NCBI GenBank assembly: GCA_004431415.1
Contig: QPMI01000507.1
Coordinates: 186,001 to 250,000 of the forward strand
From: Cyanophora paradoxa
Lineage: Eukaryota > Glaucocystophyceae > Cyanophorales > Cyanophoraceae
Length of the DNA stretch: 64,000 bases
Direction: 5' to 3'
Part shown: positions 10,941 to 20,353 of the stretch, one piece after another
How the letters are laid out: every line of letters begins with the position of its first letter
Position numbering within the stretch: position 1 is the first letter of the stretch
Notes under the pieces: generated by a model
Seen by the model: only the letters and a program-made list of their open reading frames with translations
Database searches by the model: none
What the model was told of the DNA's origin: nothing
Position numbers and translations under genes: made by a program

Positions 10941-13782
10941 ACGACGGGAAAGCGCGAGCCGCTCTCGCGCAAGGCCTACTTGATCCGCCTCGCGGGCGGC
11001 GTCTCAGCGCTCGTCGTCGGCGCGCCGTGCCCCGCGCCCTCCGTCTGCAGCTGCTCGCCTCACGCATACGCCGGGTCGCAGGGGCGGCGCTGGCGGTGGT
11101 GCTGGCGGTCGTCGCGGGCGTCGGGGTGCCGGCGGCGGTGCGCGAGGCGATGCTGCGCGAGATCCGCTTCACGGAGAAGGCCGGCAGCGCCTACGAAAGG
11201 TACCGCGCGCCCGTCCACCCCTCTGGCGCGCCTGATGGGCCGGCAGCTGGGCGGAGACGAAGGCAGGGGACGCGCCGGTGTACTTGAAGGTCCGCGCCGG
11301 CGCCGCGGGGCCGGGGCGGCGGGGGCGGACGCGGGCGGGCGGCAGGTGTACGGTTTCAACGTGACGAACGCGGGGGAGGTGCTGGGGGCCGGGGCGCGGC
11401 CGGCGCTGCGGGAGGTGGGCCCCTACGTGTACCGCATGTGGAGCCGCAAGCTCGACGTCCGCTTCGAGGGCGACGCCGTCGCCTACAAGGACTGGACCCG
11501 CTTCGTCTTCGAGCCGTCCCTCTCCGCCGGGCCCGACTCCGACACCGTCACCGGTGCGCGCCCCGCGCCCCGCCCTCGCCCCGGGCCGGCGGCGAGGCCG
11601 GGGGCGGGCAGGGCCGAACATCGCGTACGCGGCGCTGCTCGCGAGCCCGCTGCTCGAGCGCGGCGAGCTCAGCCTCCGCGCCGCCCTCACCGCCGCCGCC
11701 ATCGGCTCCCCGGTCCGCCCGCCCGCCCTCGCCCCGCGCCGCTGCGGGGCCGACGGGGCGGCAGGCGGGGCTCCCGAGCGGGGCGGCGCTGGCGCTCTTC
11801 TTCAACGCGGGGATGGACGCGCAGGCCGCCGCCGCCGCCGCCGCCAACGACACCCGCCTCGCCGCCTGTCCGCCCGCCCGCCCGCCCCGCCGCCCCGCCC
11901 CGCCCCGCCGCCGGCCGACGGGCCCCGCAGTCTTCGCCGCCGCCAAGCTTTCGCCCGCCACCGCCGACGGTGCGCGCCGCCCCCGGCGCGGCGCGGGGCG
12001 CGGGGCGGGGCTGAGGGGCGGGCAGGGGTGGTGGCGGCGCTCGGGGGCAAGGCGGAGGCGTACGGGTGGTTCGACGAGCGGGCGGGGGAGGGGACGCACG
12101 CGGAGTTCGGGCGGGTGCTGGCGGCCCTCAACGCGAGCGCCCCGCAGGCCATCGCCCTCCACGCCTTCTTCCGCGCCATGTACCGCACCCAGGCCCGCCC
12201 CCACGCCCCGCCCCGCCCCGGGCCGCCGCTGACGCCGCCGCAGATCGTGCCGTCGTTCGGGTACCGGGCGCCGGTGGAGGGCCAGATGCTGCTGGTGACG
12301 CGGCCGGTGCGGGAGTGGGTCTTCGGGTACCGGGACCCGCTGCTGGCGGCGGTGCTGGGGCCGTCGCTGGGGGCGGCTGCGGCGGAGGCGGCGGCGTTCG
12401 TGGCGCTGCAGCGCAACGCCTCCGACGAGGCCGCCTTCCGCGCCTCCCCCGACGCCCGCGACGCCGCCTTCGACACCGGCGCCCGCCGTCCGCCCGCCCC
12501 GCCCGCCCGCCCCCGCCCCGCCGGCGCTCACGCCGGGCCGGCAGACGTCGGGCGGGTGCGGCTGATGCGGCGCTTCCGGGGCGGGGAGTGCGTGCCGCAG
12601 GCAGGCGGGGCGTGCGTGCCGGTGGGCGGCCACGCGCTCGGCTCGTTCGCGCCGGAGTGGGCGGCGGAGGGGCGCGGGGCGGCAGCGGAGCGCCTCGCCA
12701 CCTTCGACCCCTTCTACGAGCGCCCCCGCAACTTCTGCCGCGCCGCCGGCGAGGTCCACCCTCCCCGCCCCTCCCCACCCCGCCCCGCCCCGCCCCGCCC
12801 CGCCGACGCCGGCGGCCCGCAGGAGCGGCTGCACGGGATGCTGCCCCTGTACCCCTTCGAGCCGTGCCCCGACGCCGGCCTCTCCCTCCCGTGCGCCCGC
12901 CGCGCCCGTCGCCCGCCGTCGTCGCGCGACGCTGAGGGGCGGGGCAGGGTTGCGGGGCTGGGGGCGGTGCCCGGGGCGGACATGGGCGCCAAGTACGGGG
13001 CGCCGGTGGTCTTCACGGCGCCGCACTTCTGCGGGGCGCCGGCCCTCGCCGCCGCCGTCGCCGGCCTGGCCTGCGAGCCGGGGCGGCACGGGAGCCGCCT
13101 CGGCGTGGAGCCGCGCACGGGCCTGGCGATGGAGGCGCGGCTCGCCGTGCAGGGGAACGTGGCGCTGGTGCGGGCGGCCCTCGCCGCGGATCCCGCGGGG
13201 ACCCTCTCGCCGGCCGCCCTCGAGGCGCTCTTCGGGGCGGCCCCGCGCTCCTCCTCCCCGGCCTCTGGCTCCAGCTCGCCGCCCGCGCCGGCCCCGCGCA
13301 GGCGCCCCCGCCGCCCCGCGCCCCCGCGGCCCCCGCCCCGCGCGGCTGACGGGGCGGCAGGTGGCGGACTTTGTGGCGGCGACGGAGGCGGCGGGGGCGC
13401 TGCAGGCCGGCCTCTACGCCGCCGCCGGCTGCGCGGGGGGCGCCCTCCTCCTCCTCGGCGCCCTCCTCCTCGCTTCCGCCCTCCGCCGGCCCCCGGCGCC
13501 CCGCCCCGCCCCGTCCACCCGCTCGCCCCCGCCAAGGCCCCGCCGGCGGCCGCCGAGGGAGAGCCCGAGGGGCGCGTCGTCGTCCACACGCTCGCCCCGC
13601 CGCAGGGCGCGCCCCGCCCGCCCCCGAAGCTCGTCTCCGTCGCCGGCGCGCCCCCCGCGAAGAGCGCGGGGGAGGGGCCGGGGGAGGCGGAAGGGGCGCG
13701 GCTCTTCGTGCGGGCGCTGGGCCCCGTGGAGGAGGCGGGCCCCGCCGCCCCCGCCGAGCTCACCCTCGCCGACCTCCCCTAG
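10941..13782 (+). CDS. CD36/LIMP-2 family receptor (copy 2; start codon lost)
   Basis: It has the same domain order as copy 1: N-terminal helix near 11085-11130, ectodomain blocks VYGFNVTNAGEVLGAG, LREVGPYVYRMWSRK, WVFGYRDPLLAAVLG, RPRNFCRAAGEV, APHFCGAPALAAAVAGLA and GVEPRTGLAMEARLAVQGN, a second helix ALLLLGALLLASAL near 13430-13480, and TAG at 13780. The position equivalent to the ATG of copy 1 reads ACG (10941-10943), and an in-frame TAG lies just upstream at 10920. The copy therefore either uses another start through an upstream exon or is becoming a pseudogene. The rest of the frame is as well preserved as in copy 1. Confidence 0.75.
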
Positions 13783-14246
13783 GCCCCAGGCGCCGCGGCA
13801 CCCGCCTCTGATCATATAGCTAATGTATCGCTGATCATGAGAGCTCGAGTCTCTAGCTATACATGCAAATATTAATTCTCCCTTGCTGAAATCACTGTGC
13901 GCATGCTGAGTGCCATCCGATGATCTCCCATACATGCTTTCAGCCTTCTCCCTAGGCCTTGAAATTGCATGCATATGCATGCATTCCTTGCATGAAGCTA
14001 GAGCTAGAGCGAGCCGGGCCCGGGGGGATTTATAATTAACTGAGTAGTAAGTAAGCGCCTTTGGGAAACGGGGAGTCGCGGCCCCCAAGTGCAAAAGCGA
14101 TCGCGCCGCGCACTCAATTGTCAATTGGTACGACATGCGCATGCGCATGCATGCGCGCGTCGCTGCGCTTAGATTCATTGCAGAAGTTCGAGGCTCGCAC
14201 CTGAACCTTCGAATTCGATTTCGCGCAGAGCGCCCATCGTCGCGAC

Positions 14247-16149
14247 ATGGACATGTACATTTCTTCCAGCGTCGACGTCCGCGCGCCCGGAGCTGCGGCA
14301 CTCTCAAGCCAGCCGCTCTTTGTGAGCTTTGCGGGAATTTCCGCATGCACAGCGAGCTCCATGCACGTGGGGCCGGCTCGCCCATTTTCCGCTTCGCGAT
14401 CGACGACGACAGCGCCGCGGCCGCAGATGCAGCTCAGTGCGCGCACGGACGTGCGCGCTCACACCGCCAGAACTCGAAGCTTCTCAGGCCTAGGGCTGAA
14501 ACTCTTCGACATCATGATCAATCGCCCAGCGCTAGCATGCGCAGCACCGCTGAAGATTTTCGCGGCTGCCGGCGCTAGCGCTGATGGCTTCGAGATCAAC
14601 CCCTCGAGCCCGCAATCGCCTGATCCAAAGCAGCTGCGGGCGTCGTCGTTTATCGACATCGACGCGGCGGCATTCGCCGCGCCCGTCATGCCGCCGGACG
14701 ACTTCCTGGAATGGCTGCGATGGCTTGCCGCCTTCACGGGCGCGGATGATGTCGACGTCAGCGCCGACCCTGGGCGGTTCGCTGTATTAATCGCAATTAT
14801 GCGATTTTCCCTTGCTTCTGTTTCTAGATCTGAGAAAGGCGAACTTTCGCGCAGGGCCTTCTCGAAGCGGGAAGTGAAGACGCTTCTGCAGCGCGTTGAG
14901 AAGGCTGTCGTCACCAAGCGCATCGAGCAGGCGATCGCGGACACCAGTGAGCGTGAGCACTATTTCATTTCCGCTGATAAGTGAGCGAAGCTTTCGCATT
15001 CAATCATGATCATCGACGTCGGGCAGATCGTGACCAATATATGTTTCGTGACATCCCGAAGCCAGATGCGGAGGATTTCGCGATCCTTGACATCCTGCGC
15101 ATGCGCAAAGGCAAGTTCTCTAGATCTAGATTTCGATCCGGATACGGTATATAACATGCATATATTTATGCGAACGACTTGCATGAATTTGAAATTGTCC
15201 GGCGCAGGACTCGCTTCTGCGACTATAGCTACAGTTTCGGCCCCGGGCTCGAAAGCCGCTGCTGAGATCGAGAGTTCGAAGAAGCCGCCGCTCGCGATCG
15301 GCTTCAGCTTCAGCTGCTCCGTGCAGAACGCGAACCCAATCGCCGACGCCCTCGCCGACGCCGTCGAGCTCCTCGCCCGAGAGGCGGCCCTGGCCCCCGC
15401 GGCCGCGGCCGGCGCCGTCGTTGGCTCCCGCGGGCTCGAAGATCCGGACCTCCCGGGGAGCCTCGAGGCGGAGCTCCGCGCCCTCTACCGCCGCGCCGAT
15501 CTCCTCGCAGCGAGTTTCACACAGGAGGGCCTGCTTCAGCAGCTCCGCCCCAAGCTCTCCTTTGCCAATCGCTACGTCCGCCCTTGTCAAATGTTTCGAA
15601 TTCGATTCTAGATCTCTGCATCCTAGATATCTTCATTCTAGATATCTTCAAAGCCCTGCTCGCAGCTGCAGGGAGACACTCTGCTGATGAGCATAGCCCT
15701 GCTCGCAGGGAGACACTCTTCTGATGAGCTTCAAAGTCGACTTCAATTGCAACAATGACAAGGTGTACTTCTCCAAGCGGGGTAATCAAAAAGACGTCGA
15801 CGGAATTAAAAACTGCTGCGGGCTCGCCGGACTGCGGCTGCAGCTGATGACGGCCCCGCCAGGCGAGGACCGTTTCACGCCCCTCGAGGTGGCTGCCGTG
15901 CTGCGGTTCTACGCCCTCCTCAAGTGCTCCGTGCGCCCGCCTCCAGCTTTAATTTCGCATGCGCAAGCTTCAATTTCGCTCGCCGCCTCGAGCTCCTGCC
16001 GCCGCTCGCGATCGCCTTACATTGCAGCGCGGCAGAAGGATGATGCGGAGGAGGCGGCGGCGATCCGAATCGAGCCGAAGATGCGGGGCCGCCTGCACCC
16101 GGACCTCCGCGCCCTCCTCGACGACCTCAAGCGCGCCCCCGCCGCCTAG
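14247..16149 (+). CDS. Unknown multi-exon protein (copy 2)
   Basis: Paralogue of 4674-6557 with the same exon order. The first exon is ATG 14247 to about 14980 (donor GATAA/GTGAGC). Later exons carry PKPDAEDFAILDILRM, ASATIATVSAPGSKAAAEIE, LEAELRALYRRADLLAASF, MSFKVDFNCNNDKVYFSKRG, FTPLEVAAVLRFYALLKC and RGRLHPDLRALLDDLKRAP, and the TAG is at 16147. Compared with copy 1 it has in-frame additions of two residues at several places, each from a six-base palindromic or near-palindromic insertion. Function unknown. Confidence 0.6.
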
Positions 16150-16679
16150 ACCTGCGAATCGCCACTGGCTTCCGGCTGCAGCACCAGCCCACTCGGCAAC
16201 CCTCACTAAGCTGATCCCAAAATTGTAAACAGAAATGATTGAATTCATATATACATTTTCATGTTCTCGTTTAGCAGTCGTTTAACTTGTAACTATCGGT
16301 AGAGAATTGGGAGAGACTCTGAGACTCGGTATATTGCAGAGAAAGCGCGCTTGCATGCGCATCTGCAGGCCCTGCATGCATGATCACAATTGCAAGCATA
16401 TGCGTGAGGCCCAGGAGTAGCTGAAGTTCGATGAGAGGAAGGGAAGAGAATTTGAAAGAAATACAATTCAATTGCAAAGGAGGAGAGGAGGTCTAGCTAT
16501 AGAGGGGAAACCCGAGACGTTCTACTCTCAGCGAGCAAGCGCAGAAAAACAGCTTCGATTTCGATTCTCATACGATACGCCGGTGCGCATGCGCATATGC
16601 GCGTGCGGCATCCGGTCCGCCATTGCGCGCACTTCAATTAAACCATTACCTGGAATCGAAACTTACGCGTCGGACCCCC

Positions 16680-16766
16680 GACACATATGTATAAACTTAT
16701 TTAAATCCCTCCGCTTCGCGCTTCGCGCTTCGCTCCTGGATTTAAATAAGTTTATACATATGTGTC
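16680..16766. repeat. Perfect 29-bp inverted repeat with 29-bp spacer
   Basis: Arms 16680-16708 and 16738-16766 are exact reverse complements. The spacer (16709-16737) is made of CGCTTCG words. The hairpin sits exactly where GC-rich cellular DNA changes to AT-rich element DNA. It may be a remnant terminus of element A, a small hairpin transposon, or a terminator-like structure. Confidence 0.85.
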
Positions 16767-17083
16767 AAAATTAATACTAAAATACGTATTTATCGATTAA
16801 ATTCTTTAACTTTTTATGCAAACTTTGTATATATTAATGCAAACTTTGTATTAAAAAAATGAAAAACGCGTTTAACTTTATGCATATTTACGATTGCATC
16901 AATTGATCTTATATCGATTGATTATGTTCTTTGTCGATTACATATAAAACTGCGATTAATTTGCATTAAACTACTTAAAGATCGATATAATCGCGATTAA
17001 ATTGCATAAATTCGCATAAACTCGATATATCTCTCTTGTATTGAAGTAGACCACCGCCCATTCTGTATCGAAAAACGCAAAAA

Positions 17084-17371
17084 GTGTCACAGAGTTGCAT
17101 TGTGTCCAATTGAACAATCGATGAGATTGCTGATTTGCATTTTTGCACCCAAAAACTGTCACAGAGTTGCATTATCTCCAATTAAACAATCGATTATAAT
17201 GGGGATGGGCACTTTTGCACCCAAAAAGTGACACATAGTTGCATGGTCTCCAATTAAACAATCGATGAGATTGCGGATGTATATTTTAGATTGAAAAAAG
17301 TGTCACAGAGTTGCATTATCTCCAATTGAACAATCGATTAGATTGCATATGTTCTATAAAACAGAATAATT
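17084..17371. repeat. Four 72-bp tandem repeats
   Basis: Units begin at 17084, 17156, 17228 and 17300, an exact 72-bp period. Each starts with a (G)TGTCACAGAGTTGCAT-like word followed by TCCAATT(G/A)AACAATCGAT and GAGATTGC. Point differences are scattered, so the array is not recent. It has the form of a binding-site array or replication-origin iterons. Confidence 0.85.
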
Positions 17372-17460
17372 GAGATCAAGTGTGACAGGTAGTATTCAAA
17401 TGATATTCAGTAAGAGATAGTTTTGTTTTTGATAAAGTCAGTAAGAGGGGTGGAATGTCT

Positions 17461-17852
17461 GTGACGCCTGTGACGGCTGTGACGCCTGTTTTCAGAAGTC
17501 TGTCATTTTTGAAAATTTTAAAAAGTTTGAAAGTAGGTGTCACAGGCGTCACAGGCGTCACACTCAATTAAATTAGGTGTCACAGCGAAATTGCAGACGA
17601 TATCCAGTAAGACAACTTCGCATTTTCAAAAAGGTTGATTAATGGATAGTGTTTTGTAGGTGTCAGAGGTGTCACAAGACGGATTTCAGTAAGACAAGAA
17701 TATATTCTCGAAAATCTCAGTAAGAGAAAGAGATTCCATTTTTAATTGGGTGTGACGCCTGTGACGGCTGTGACGGCAGTTTTCAGAAGTCTGTCATTTT
17801 TGAAAATTTTAAAAAGTTTGAAAGTAGGCGTCACAGGCGTCACAGGCGTCAC
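17461..17852. repeat. Two long repeats with clustered GTGACGCCT direct and inverted words
   Basis: Left arms at 17461-17488 and 17752-17780 consist of GTGACGCCT/GTGACGGCT words in a row. Right arms at 17536-17563 and 17826-17852 consist of the inverse GGCGTCACA words. The 47-bp spacer (TTTTCAGAAGTCTGTCATTT onward) is the same in both. Each block could fold into a stem of about 27 bp. More single GTGTCAC words follow to about 17895. Confidence 0.8.
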
Positions 17853-18050
17853 AGTCAATTAAAGAGGCGTCACAGTCAATTAAATAGGTGTCACACCCGA
17901 TTATCTGACCATTTTCAGTAAGACCATCTGAAATTCTGAATTTCTCAGTGTCAACTAACTCGGAAATCGCAATACTCTATGTTTCTCCGATTTCTCCAAC
18001 CCTGAAAACACACCTGTTATTCTCTCATCTATCTCATGAGATACTCTCGT

Positions 18051-18333
18051 TGTCGCATCCGACTTTACAGTGGATGCTCGATTGTGAGCCGCTAGGGCTC
18101 TAGATGATGTATGCAGCCTTCGTGCTGCTAGGCCGACGGCGCCTAGGCTAGTTAGAGCGCCGCGGTCATTTGTATGCATGTGTCGGGGTACGCCGTAGTT
18201 GGACGGGTACACCCTCAGTCTACCATCACGGTGGCTAACAGCAGCAGCACTCGCCAAACCCCGCCCTGCCGAGCTTGCACTCCGCACGGGCTTCTCGCGC
18301 GCACGATTAGACACACTAATCTCGCACGCGACA
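18051..18333 (+). repeat. 5' LTR
   Basis: 283 bp, starts TGTCGC, ends GCGACA (a short inverted repeat at the LTR ends). Matches 23106-23388 throughout. Confidence 0.9.
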
Positions 18334-18358
18334 GGCGCCATTCTGCCGGAATCGAACC
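18334..18358 (-). promoter_or_regulatory. Candidate primer-binding region with tRNA T-arm-like word
   Basis: Directly after the 5' LTR the plus strand reads GGCGCCATTCTGCC then GGAATCGAACC (18348-18358). The last word is the exact complement of the tRNA B-box/T-arm GGTTCGATTCC, as expected where a tRNA 3' half primes minus-strand synthesis. However, no TGG (the CCA complement) is adjacent, and the inferred T-stem does not pair well, so this is tentative. Confidence 0.4.
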
Positions 18359-18823
18359 TTCAAGGGTCTGAGTCCGTATCGCTCTCCCCAGCCCCGCCGC
18401 GCAGCGCGCATCGCTGCGCCGCCTTGCCCAGTGTCTATTGGAGCCAGAGACCTGCTTTCCGCGCGAGCGCCGTCCCCACGGTTGCTTTGCGTTTGAGTGC
18501 GCCGCCCTGTACCGCTTGCGGTTGGACGGTAGTGCACCGGAAACGTCTCTAGTGCCTATCGCGGGCTTCGGGTCATCCCCAGACCGAAGCGCACGCGCCG
18601 AGCTCTCTCTCGAGAGTCTCATCATTGCCTGTCCCATCGCCGGTTGCGAGCAACCGTGCCACGGAGACTGCTGCGAGCAGCTCTCTAAGTGTCCCTGAGT
18701 CGCGCTCTTGCGTGACCGCGAGATCTCCGCGCCGGATTCTGCAGCGAGCTGCAGATCAAATCCCGCGCCTAGTGCTCTCCCTGGCATCTTGTTCTTGCGG
18801 CTTTACGTTGCAAAGAGAACACC

Positions 18824-20353
18824 ATGTCAAACTCTTCTGAACTGATCAGTTCTGAAGTCCGTAGCCGGCTGTCTGCCCTCGCGCACATCGCGCCTGTGCA
18901 TGCCCAGGCTGGTGCTGCTTTGCATGTGCAGCAACTTGCTGCCTCCGCTGCGGCGGACGATGATCCCGTGCGGATCGCGTTCCTGCCTGCGAATCCGCGC
19001 CTCGCCGATGGCGACCGGTTCCGGAAGGATGTGCGGAACTTCCAGTCGGCCCTGCCGACGAAGTACTTGTTTGGCCCGGATTCTGCCGGTGGCCAGGAGT
19101 ACTCAAAGTCGGAGGCACTAGCCGGAGTGATCGTTGGGCGAATCCGCCCCGGCGCTCTCCGCGCTGAGATCGAGCGCAAGCGTGACCTCTATGAGGCCTC
19201 GGTTGCTCTCCTAGAGCGTGACCGCGCCACGCTCGCTCGTCTCGAGCTTGTCCCGGCAAACCTGCGGTCTGCCGAGGATGATGCCAATATTCTCGCTCTG
19301 CAGCAGAGCTGCGTGCGTGATGAGGCCACGATCGTGGCCGTGCGTGACTCGTACTTGCGTGCCCCCGGGCTGCTCGATACGATCACGGCGTGGATTCACA
19401 AGCTGCGCCCACATGCGGCCCGCCGGGCCCTCACTGAGCCCTACACGGGCGAGGACCCCCGCTCGTGGCATGACTGGGTCATGCCCCTTGTGCGGCACAC
19501 ACTGCCGCCGGGCCAGCGGCTCGCTGCGTACTATGCGGATTGCCTGCGCATCGCGCTCGAGGCCCGCTCGACGAGCGAGGACCCGGAATATCAGAACCTT
19601 GAGGTTCGGATGGCCGGCTTCGCCAAAGAGAACGAGCGCACCATGCGCGAGTTCCTCGCTGCGCTGCAGCAGCGCCTCCTTGCCCGTGACGGCGCTGTCT
19701 CGCCGCTCGAGCTTGATGATATTTTCATCGAGCAGTGCACGCGCCACGGCTGCCGCGCCGTGTTCCCGCCTGCACCGGCAGCTGCTGAGCCGCCAGAGGC
19801 AAAACGGACCCGTATCCTGCAGGCAAAGTTTGCCAAGGATGAGTCCTCGAGCTCCCCTGGCCCTGCTGCGCCTCGGGACGCTGACCCCAGGGCCCAGCCC
19901 TCGATCTCTGCACGTGGGTCCTCTTGGGCTGTGCAGTCCCGCTCGCCTGCCGCCGTCGCGGAGGTGCTGCGGCGCATGTCTGAGCTCGGGTACCCCGAGT
20001 ACCCCCCCTCAGACTGCTATGGGTGCTCAGATGACCCTAGCGTCCCCGTTGCGGCGCGGCGTCATTGGGCAAATGTGTGCCCCAAGCGCACCCCATTCGC
20101 CCCAGTACGCCCCTGGGTGCACCGCGGCCAGTACTATCGGCCAAAGCAATCCCAAGAGGATGCTGCCGACGAGCAAGAGTACTGGTCCGACGAGGGAAAA
20201 CAGGACCCAGACGAAGTCTGCGGTCGCTGTGGCGAGGCAGGGCACCACCACAGTGCCTGCTCCGACCCCCCCACACGGGCTGCTCGCCCCGCGCTTCCTG
20301 CGCCCTCAAGCTCGGCGGCTCCAACCGCACGCCCTGCGGCGGAGCGTGAGTGA
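18824..20353 (+). CDS. Gag-like protein with CCHC zinc knuckle
   Basis: 509 residues, start at ATG 18824. A largely helical body of about 330 residues (for example RPGALRAEIERKRDLYEASV, EPYTGEDPRSWHDWVMPLVR) resembles Gag capsid regions. A disordered S/P/A linker follows. Near the C-terminus CGRCGEAGHHHSAC fits CX2CX4HX4C, the nucleic-acid-binding knuckle of retroelement Gag. It would package the element RNA into particles. No Pol frame follows. Confidence 0.75.
   Translation: MSNSSELISSEVRSRLSALAHIAPVHAQAGAALHVQQLAASAAADDDPVRIAFLPANPRLADGDRFRKDVRNFQSALPTKYLFGPDSAGGQEYSKSEALAGVIVGRIRPGALRAEIERKRDLYEASVALLERDRATLARLELVPANLRSAEDDANILALQQSCVRDEATIVAVRDSYLRAPGLLDTITAWIHKLRPHAARRALTEPYTGEDPRSWHDWVMPLVRHTLPPGQRLAAYYADCLRIALEARSTSEDPEYQNLEVRMAGFAKENERTMREFLAALQQRLLARDGAVSPLELDDIFIEQCTRHGCRAVFPPAPAAAEPPEAKRTRILQAKFAKDESSSSPGPAAPRDADPRAQPSISARGSSWAVQSRSPAAVAEVLRRMSELGYPEYPPSDCYGCSDDPSVPVAARRHWANVCPKRTPFAPVRPWVHRGQYYRPKQSQEDAADEQEYWSDEGKQDPDEVCGRCGEAGHHHSACSDPPTRAARPALPAPSSSAAPTARPAAERE

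Larger units (their letters stand above)
10811..16460. repeat. Tandem duplication, copy 2 (pair with 1184-6960)
   Basis: Second copy of the CD36-type plus unknown-gene block. The CD36 portion matches copy 1 almost base for base over long runs, with small length changes in the low-complexity introns and in the proline-rich tail (copy 2 lacks part of a repeated CTCGCCCCCGCCAAGGCCCC unit present at about 3885-3975). The downstream gene carries several six-base insertions relative to copy 1. Confidence 0.85.
16767..18050. other. AT-rich, repeat-rich non-coding arm of element A
   Basis: No gene is seen. The first 300 bases are very AT-rich with ATGCAAACTTTGTA duplicated near 16817 and 16840. The rest is organised into 72-bp tandem repeats, GTGACGCC/GGCGTCAC clusters and scattered CAGTAAG words of the same type found beside the other viral genes (31.8 kb, 47.4 kb, 52.8 kb). 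I infer it is the left non-coding end of element A, cut off from its genes by the LTR retrotransposon. Confidence 0.55.

Noticed and set aside
11548-13089. 513-codon minus-strand frame in CD36 copy 2
   Set aside because: It mirrors the plus-strand receptor gene and its low-complexity introns; no recognisable domain.
18051-18333. A 5-bp target-site duplication for the LTR element
   Set aside because: Flanks CTCGT and CGTTT share only CGT next to the LTRs, so a standard 4-6 bp duplication cannot be claimed.
18340-18420. A complete tRNA gene on the minus strand next to the 5' LTR
   Set aside because: The B-box is perfect, but the T-stem and acceptor do not pair and no A-box or anticodon arm could be found.
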